From Lycorma delicatula (taxonomy: Eukaryota; Arthropoda; Insecta; Hemiptera; Fulgoridae): a stretch of DNA of 64,000 nt. The stretch spans positions 307,352,147 to 307,416,146 of the forward strand of contig NC_134455.1 in NCBI RefSeq assembly GCF_047948215.1, in the 5' to 3' direction. This document shows positions 59,561-64,000 of this stretch, piece by piece. The translations under genes and the position numbers were made by a program. The notes under the pieces are model-generated. The model was not told the DNA's origin. It searched no databases and worked only from the letters and a program-made list of their open reading frames with translations. Position 1 is the stretch's first letter. Every line of letters begins with the position of its first letter.

Positions 59561-60838
59561 CGAGGTTAGTAGATAAAGTAATGAGACTGGTTCAGAAAAA
59601 CCTTTTATTTACAATCCAATTATGCATGAACTCTCACCTTCGAAATAGTTCCCTTGGAAAGCCACGCAACGTTTCAAACTGTTTTCCCACTCTTCACAGC
59701 AGTGTTGGAACGCAGAAACCGGATTATACTTCAGTTGGTCGTATACATTTTTTTAAATGTTTTCTGGTGTTCCAAAATGGTGTCCTTTGAGGTGTTTTTT
59801 TTTTTTTTAAAGTCGGGAACAGGAAAAGTCACAGGAACTCGTCAGGTGAATAAGATGGTTGAGGAACTACAGGAATGCTTTTCTTTGCCAAAAACTCATT
59901 AATTGAGAGTACAGTGTGACAAGGTGCATTGTAATGATGCAGCATCCAGTTGTCTTTGACGGCTGGTCTGACGCGGGCAACTCTTTTCCGCAGTCTTTCA
60001 AAAATTTCTCGGTAAACATATTGATTTAAAGTCTGCCGTGTATGCAAAAACTCCTAATGGACAATGCCATTACTATCGAAGAAAAATTAGCATCGTTTTG
60101 ATTTTTGATCTGCATTTCTGCTTTTTTGGGACGTGGTGAGTTTGAAGTGTGCCACTCCTTGCTCTGGCGTTTTGTTTCAGGGTCTTACTCAAATATCAAA
60201 GATTCATCACCAGTAATAGCATTTTTTAGAAAATCAGGATCAGTTTCAATTCGCCCTAGAAAATCGTGATACACCTCCACACTGTTGTTTTTCTGTTCAA
60301 CAGTGAGGTTTTTGCGACCAATTTTTGCACGTACTTTTTTCATGTCTAATTCGTTTGTCAAAATTTGGTGGACTATGGTAAGGTTTAATTAAATTCAGTT
60401 GTTCTGCAATCATTCTGACAGTTAATCGTCGCCGGTCGTACCGTATCAAGTGTCTGATTCGCTTAACATTGTCACGTTTTGACGTTAACGGTCTTCCAGA
60501 GCGTGGATCGTCCGCAACTGGTTCTCGGCCATCTGAAAATGCTTTAAACTACCTAAAACCTTGAGCTCTTGACAGAGCGTCATCTTCATACGTTATAATT
60601 TTGAAAAAAGTTTCAGTAGCATTCTCATCGAGTTTAACACAAAACCTGATTGCACAACGTTGCTCATAATTAGTATCACTCATATTTGTAACGCCCAACA
60701 AAAACTAGTTTCACGAAAAGTTTGTTTGCGTCTCACGTGTCAACAATAGATTAAAAATGTTAATATCTAATAACTTTACAGTATTGCCACTTTGGCTGCC
60801 AAAAAAAGCTAGTCTCATTTCTTTATTTAGAGACCTCG
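59561..60838 (-). mobile_element. mariner element with imperfect TIRs and TA duplication
   Basis: The left end CGAGGTTAGTAGATAAAGTA and the right end, read in reverse as CGAGGTCTCTAAATAAAGAA, are imperfect inverted repeats. TA flanks at 59559-59560 and 60839-60840. It is 1278 bp with the transposase on the minus strand. The TIRs resemble the 5' end of the mariner at 47911. Confidence 0.88.
59735..60683 (-). pseudogene. mariner transposase with lost catalytic Asp
   Basis: The ATG at 60683-60681 begins MSDTNYEQRCAIRFCVKLDE. Then ALSRAQGFR, FSDGREPVADDPRSGRPLTS and IRYDRRRLTVRMIAEQLNL lie in shifting frames. The segment 60047-59829 reads LRKRVARVRPAVKDNWMLHH, then YNAPCHTVLS where the family has DNAPCHT, so the second catalytic Asp is Tyr. 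VVPQPSYSPDEFL follows with the third catalytic block deleted. It is dead by both substitution and deletion. Confidence 0.85.
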
Positions 60839-61145
60839 TAATAAAACATAAACCATGTAACATTTGGCGAGCCATAGGTCCGCCTCTTTCCTAGTATTTA
60901 TAAAGATACATTTATATTAGTATTTTTCCAGGTCCCTTTTTTCATAAAAAAAAAAAGATGCGCTCCTTACAGAATACAGATATGAAATACGTTACCCGAG
61001 ATTAGGTGGTTACACGAACAATTAAGGTATTATTTAGAATGATGAATGAATTAAATATAATATTTAAATTTTTTTTAGATTATTCGTTGTATTCTTTGTT
61101 TTTGTTACTTTTAAATTAAATAATACATATTTTATTATCAGATTA

Positions 61146-63204
61146 CCGTATTTGCCCGAACATAAGCTTAGATATTTTCCTACATTTTCTCCCATAAAAT
61201 CGGAGGTCGACCTACTCATATATGCGGGACCGATATACTTTTGGATTCGACCGGGCTTTTAAGTTGTTTTGTAGTTTATTTTCGTTTCTATATTCGCGAT
61301 TGTATATTCTGTATTTGTGAGGGACTTAGGTTTATATTTATAACTTCCTTCAGTTATTATTATTACCTATTATTAGTAATGAAAGTACCTAATTAAGAAT
61401 TTGTTATTTTCTAAAAATATTGACTTTTTACATTAGAATATAGCAAATTTAAAACATAGAATTAAATTTTCAAACTTTTTAAAGAAAAGGGATGATTAAA
61501 TGTGTTCTGTGAAACCAGTGAATATTTTTAATTTTACCATTTCTGTGAAACCCTTTTTTTATTTCATTAATTTTTCTTCAAATAATTGTTAATTAAGCGA
61601 TTAACGGTTGCATTGAAATCCTCCTATACTTAGAGTCTGATAATATTGAAACTGTCCTTTACATAGAGGTATCAGTTAAACATTGTCACTTAATTTATAA
61701 CCTTTTCTATTGTTTTGCTTGTGTATAAATTTAGTATTCGTTCTCAGTTTAAAGATTTTTGGCTTGAAAATATCATCCCGTTTTAAAAGAATTATGTATT
61801 GTAATTTTTTCCCCTAGAGATGGGTGAAAGTTTAAAAGGTTTTCGCCGAAACTTTGACGTTAACGTTAAATTAAAAGTAATAATTGTAGTAAACATAAAC
61901 ATAAACCAGTATCATTTTCGGACGTTTCTTTCTTCCATTACATTATCACCGTACACAACAACCAACTGTCTATGAATTTCAGCCGGCTTAACGTTTTGAT
62001 GGTTTAAAAAACGTATGACCACGTATTTCACATTCGGCGGCAACATTGATTCTGCTTTCATTTTATAACGTAATGACTCACACGTAATCAAAGATACTAC
62101 AATGTTGACAGCTTACCCAGAAAATATGTTTTGAATGAAAAAAAAACATATGTTGTTGGAGGAAGTAGAACGACTCCTTATTGACCACAATATCTTCCCG
62201 GAAATCTTTCATAGTACCACAAGTAGGCCGTTTTCAAGAAATAGATGATTTAGTTGTCAAATTCATAAGAAAAAAAAAAGTAAAGGTATTTGTATTTCAA
62301 GAGACACAATCATGGTTAAAGGCCGGGAAATTGCTGTAGAAAAAGTGTACAAAATTTTAAAAGAATTTCAGTTTGGTGTAGGCAGGCGCATGATGAAAAG
62401 GAGTGTGCTAGCCTTAAAACGTCGTACATTAGCTCAATGATTACTAGTGGATTATGAAGAAACATTACTGCTTTCCAGAAGCACTTTATTAATACAATTA
62501 TTATCCGCTTGATAGAATTGGTAATTCTGATCAAACTCCCGTTGTTGTTTTTTTTATATGCTTGCAATCACAACAGTCAACCCAAAAAATGAAAAACTTT
62601 TGCTAATTAAAACAATTGGAAATGAAAACGCACGGATAACTGTTACGCTGTGTGTGTGTGCGCGCGCGCGCGCTAGCTGATGGATCAATATTGCCACCAT
62701 TTCTGATTTTAATGAGAAAAATGTCAAAAGAAACACCACAAAAAAAATTATTGTACAAGTAAATGAAAATTGTTGGATGGATGACTCTGTGGTCAACGAT
62801 TAGCTTAAACCGGTCTGATACAAAAACTTAGATCTTAGAAGACAGCGGTGCATGTTAATATTAGATGCCTTCAGGGGTCATTTGATCTGAGAATGTAAAA
62901 TCAGAAGTAAAAAAAAAATAAACCAAACTCTGATTTTAAGGAATACCTGGTTGTTATGACTTTGCAGTAGAGGGTTTGGATGTACTTGTGAACAAGTCCT
63001 TGAAAGGTAATCCTAAAAAAAATTATACTTGTTGGATGTGAAGCAACAACCATTAGCTAACTCCTGGAACAATAAAAAATACCTTCCGTAGCTTATTATG
63101 TGAGGGGATTATTAAGTCGTGGAACTCTTTAACACTTTTTAGCATTAGACAAAGATTTAAAAAATGTTGTATTAGCAATACATTAGTTGGAACTGAAGAT
63201 TATA
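61146..63204 (+). pseudogene. pogo/Tigger-like (DDE_1) transposon remnant
   Basis: The left end reads CCGTATTTGCCCGAACATAA after a TA, an end type common in pogo-like elements. Coding scraps on the plus strand follow the order of DDE_1 transposases: KGREIAVEKVYKILKEF near 62315-62365, NYYPLDRIGNSDQTPVV near 62500-62550 (first catalytic region, S-D-Q in place of M-D-E), VNPKNEKLLLIKTIGNENAR near 62580-62635, DAFRGHL near 62868-62890, and FKKCCISNTLVGTEDY near 63150-63203. Many stops are present. The remnant ends at 63204, where a mariner interrupts it. A TG/CG microsatellite interrupts at 62650-62672. Confidence 0.6.
62650..62672. repeat. compound (TG)n(CG)n microsatellite
   Basis: TGTGTGTGTG runs into CGCGCGCGCGCGC inside the pogo-like remnant. 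Confidence 0.9.
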
Positions 63205-64000
63205 CGAGAGGTTGTCTCTAAATTATAGACCGTTTTCATTGTAAAAAAAATTATTCTGACACTATAAATATATTTTATTTCTATTAAATTAAATACCTTA
63301 CCTACTTCTTTATATAAGCGTCACATGAATTAAGATATTTATCGAGAGATACACCAGCTTCAATATACCCTCGTCGTATTCTTCTACCGTCAGTCCATTT
63401 AGCCGCTGCTTAAGAGCATTTTAAGTTCATCGTCACCCACAATTGCTTACTACTAAAAAATTCGTTCAATTTCTGAAACAAATGGTAATCAGGAGCTAAG
63501 TCCGGACTATATGGTGGGTGATTGTAAATTTCGCATCCAAATGTTCTTAGTAAATCACGTATCGGATCCGCAACATGTGGACGTGCATTATCGTGCAGCA
63601 GGACGACGGCCGTCGGTCAGCCGCCCACGTCGCCGATTTTGAATGGCGTGCCGTAACTTACGTAGAGTTTCGCAGTGGGCGTCTGTCTACATTTATAGTC
63701 GTTCCATGTGGCATGAAATCAATCAGCAGTATGCCAAACCCATCCCAGAAGACTGTGGCCATCAGTATGCGTCCAAATTGCTGTGGCTTGACCTTTTTTG
63801 GTGTGGTTAGTGATTGGGGATGACACACTTGACTGCCGTTTTCTCTCTGGCGTGTAATACGAAATCCATGTTTAATCGCCTGTAACAATTGAATTAAGAA
63901 ACATCACCTTCTTCTGTGCAGCGCATCAAAAATTCCAAAGCAGATCTCATTCGGATTTTTTTGTGACATTCCGTTAAGATGTACGGCGCCCAACGTGCAC
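63205..64000 (-). mobile_element. mariner element, cut by right window edge
   Basis: The left end CGAGAGGTTGTCTCTAAATT follows a TA at 63203-63204, matching mariner ends. The element continues beyond 64000. It is nested in the pogo-like transposase. Confidence 0.8.
63430..64000 (-). pseudogene. mariner transposase C-terminal half, partial
   Basis: From 63888 the minus strand reads SQVCHPQSLTTPKKVKPQQF and VFWDGFGILLIDFMPHGTTI. The frame then changes to VVLLHDNARPHVADPIRDLL (second catalytic Asp) and PPYSPDLAPDYHLFQKLNE (third Asp) at about 63600-63470. The second-to-third spacing is 33 residues by count, one fewer than mariner's usual 34, because the family's usual LAPSDYH reads LAPDYH. A frame break near 63660 makes this copy non-functional. 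The N-terminus is outside the window. Confidence 0.78.

Noticed and set aside
1..64000. CRISPR array, prokaryotic operon, prophage or endogenous viral genes
   Set aside because: No regularly spaced direct repeats, no ribosome-binding-site-led gene clusters and no viral protein motifs. All protein-like text belongs to eukaryotic transposable elements.
1..64000. LTR retrotransposon or satellite array
   Set aside because: No paired long terminal repeats, protease/integrase motifs or long tandem arrays were found.

Overview
The window is AT-rich eukaryotic nuclear DNA, most likely from an insect. It contains tRNA-headed SINEs, an RTE-type LINE, an R1-type LINE, mariner/DD41D, hAT, pogo and piggyBac transposons, and long intron-like AT-rich stretches with CT, CA, TG and TA microsatellites. 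The SINE heads and the mix of DNA transposons fit a hemipteran, possibly a planthopper-type auchenorrhynchan. That placement rests on recognition, not a search, and is low confidence. I find no convincing host protein gene, rRNA, functional tRNA, CRISPR array or prokaryotic operon. The window is best read as an intergenic or intronic repeat field.

Layout. 1-2095: 5' half of an RTE-type LINE (minus strand) whose reading frame stays open for about 595 codons and runs off the left edge. 2468-3809: Tc1/mariner-type element with about 80-bp terminal inverted repeats (TIRs) and TA target duplications. 7552-10239: second LINE copy, a mosaic of a young 3' part and an old 5' part, with a tRNA-derived SINE (called SINE-1) nested in it. 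11093-14100: piggyBac-type transposase with several lesions. 18293-19315 and 24668-25390: two decayed copies of one DDE transposase family. 20730-21600: unclassified repeat split by a SINE of a second family (SINE-2). 21690-22410 and 31539-32350: DD41D-like transposase remnants. 29070-30488: third LINE copy inside another unclassified repeat. 32381-32735: foldback MITE.

36532-37517: three SINE-2 copies, two of them an inverted tail-to-tail pair, each with its own perfect target duplication. 37990-40760: decayed GC-rich R1-type LINE. 42930-43410 and 50985-51265: 3' ends of two other LINEs. 44275-46560: inverted pair of an unclassified repeat. 47912-49200: DD34D mariner abutting a CA microsatellite. 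51482-52640: SINE-2 beside a mariner remnant that carries a SINE-1 fragment. 56199-58725: hAT element with perfect 8-bp target duplication and a whole DD41D-type mariner nested inside. 59561-60838: mariner with a lost catalytic Asp. 61146-63204: pogo/Tigger-like transposase remnant interrupted at 63205 by another mariner that runs off the right edge.

The genes do not form a pathway. The interest lies in the nesting order, which gives relative ages, the mosaic LINE, the 3' tail shared by two otherwise different SINE families, the inverted SINE pair, and a few small structured or GC-rich islands that nothing else explains.
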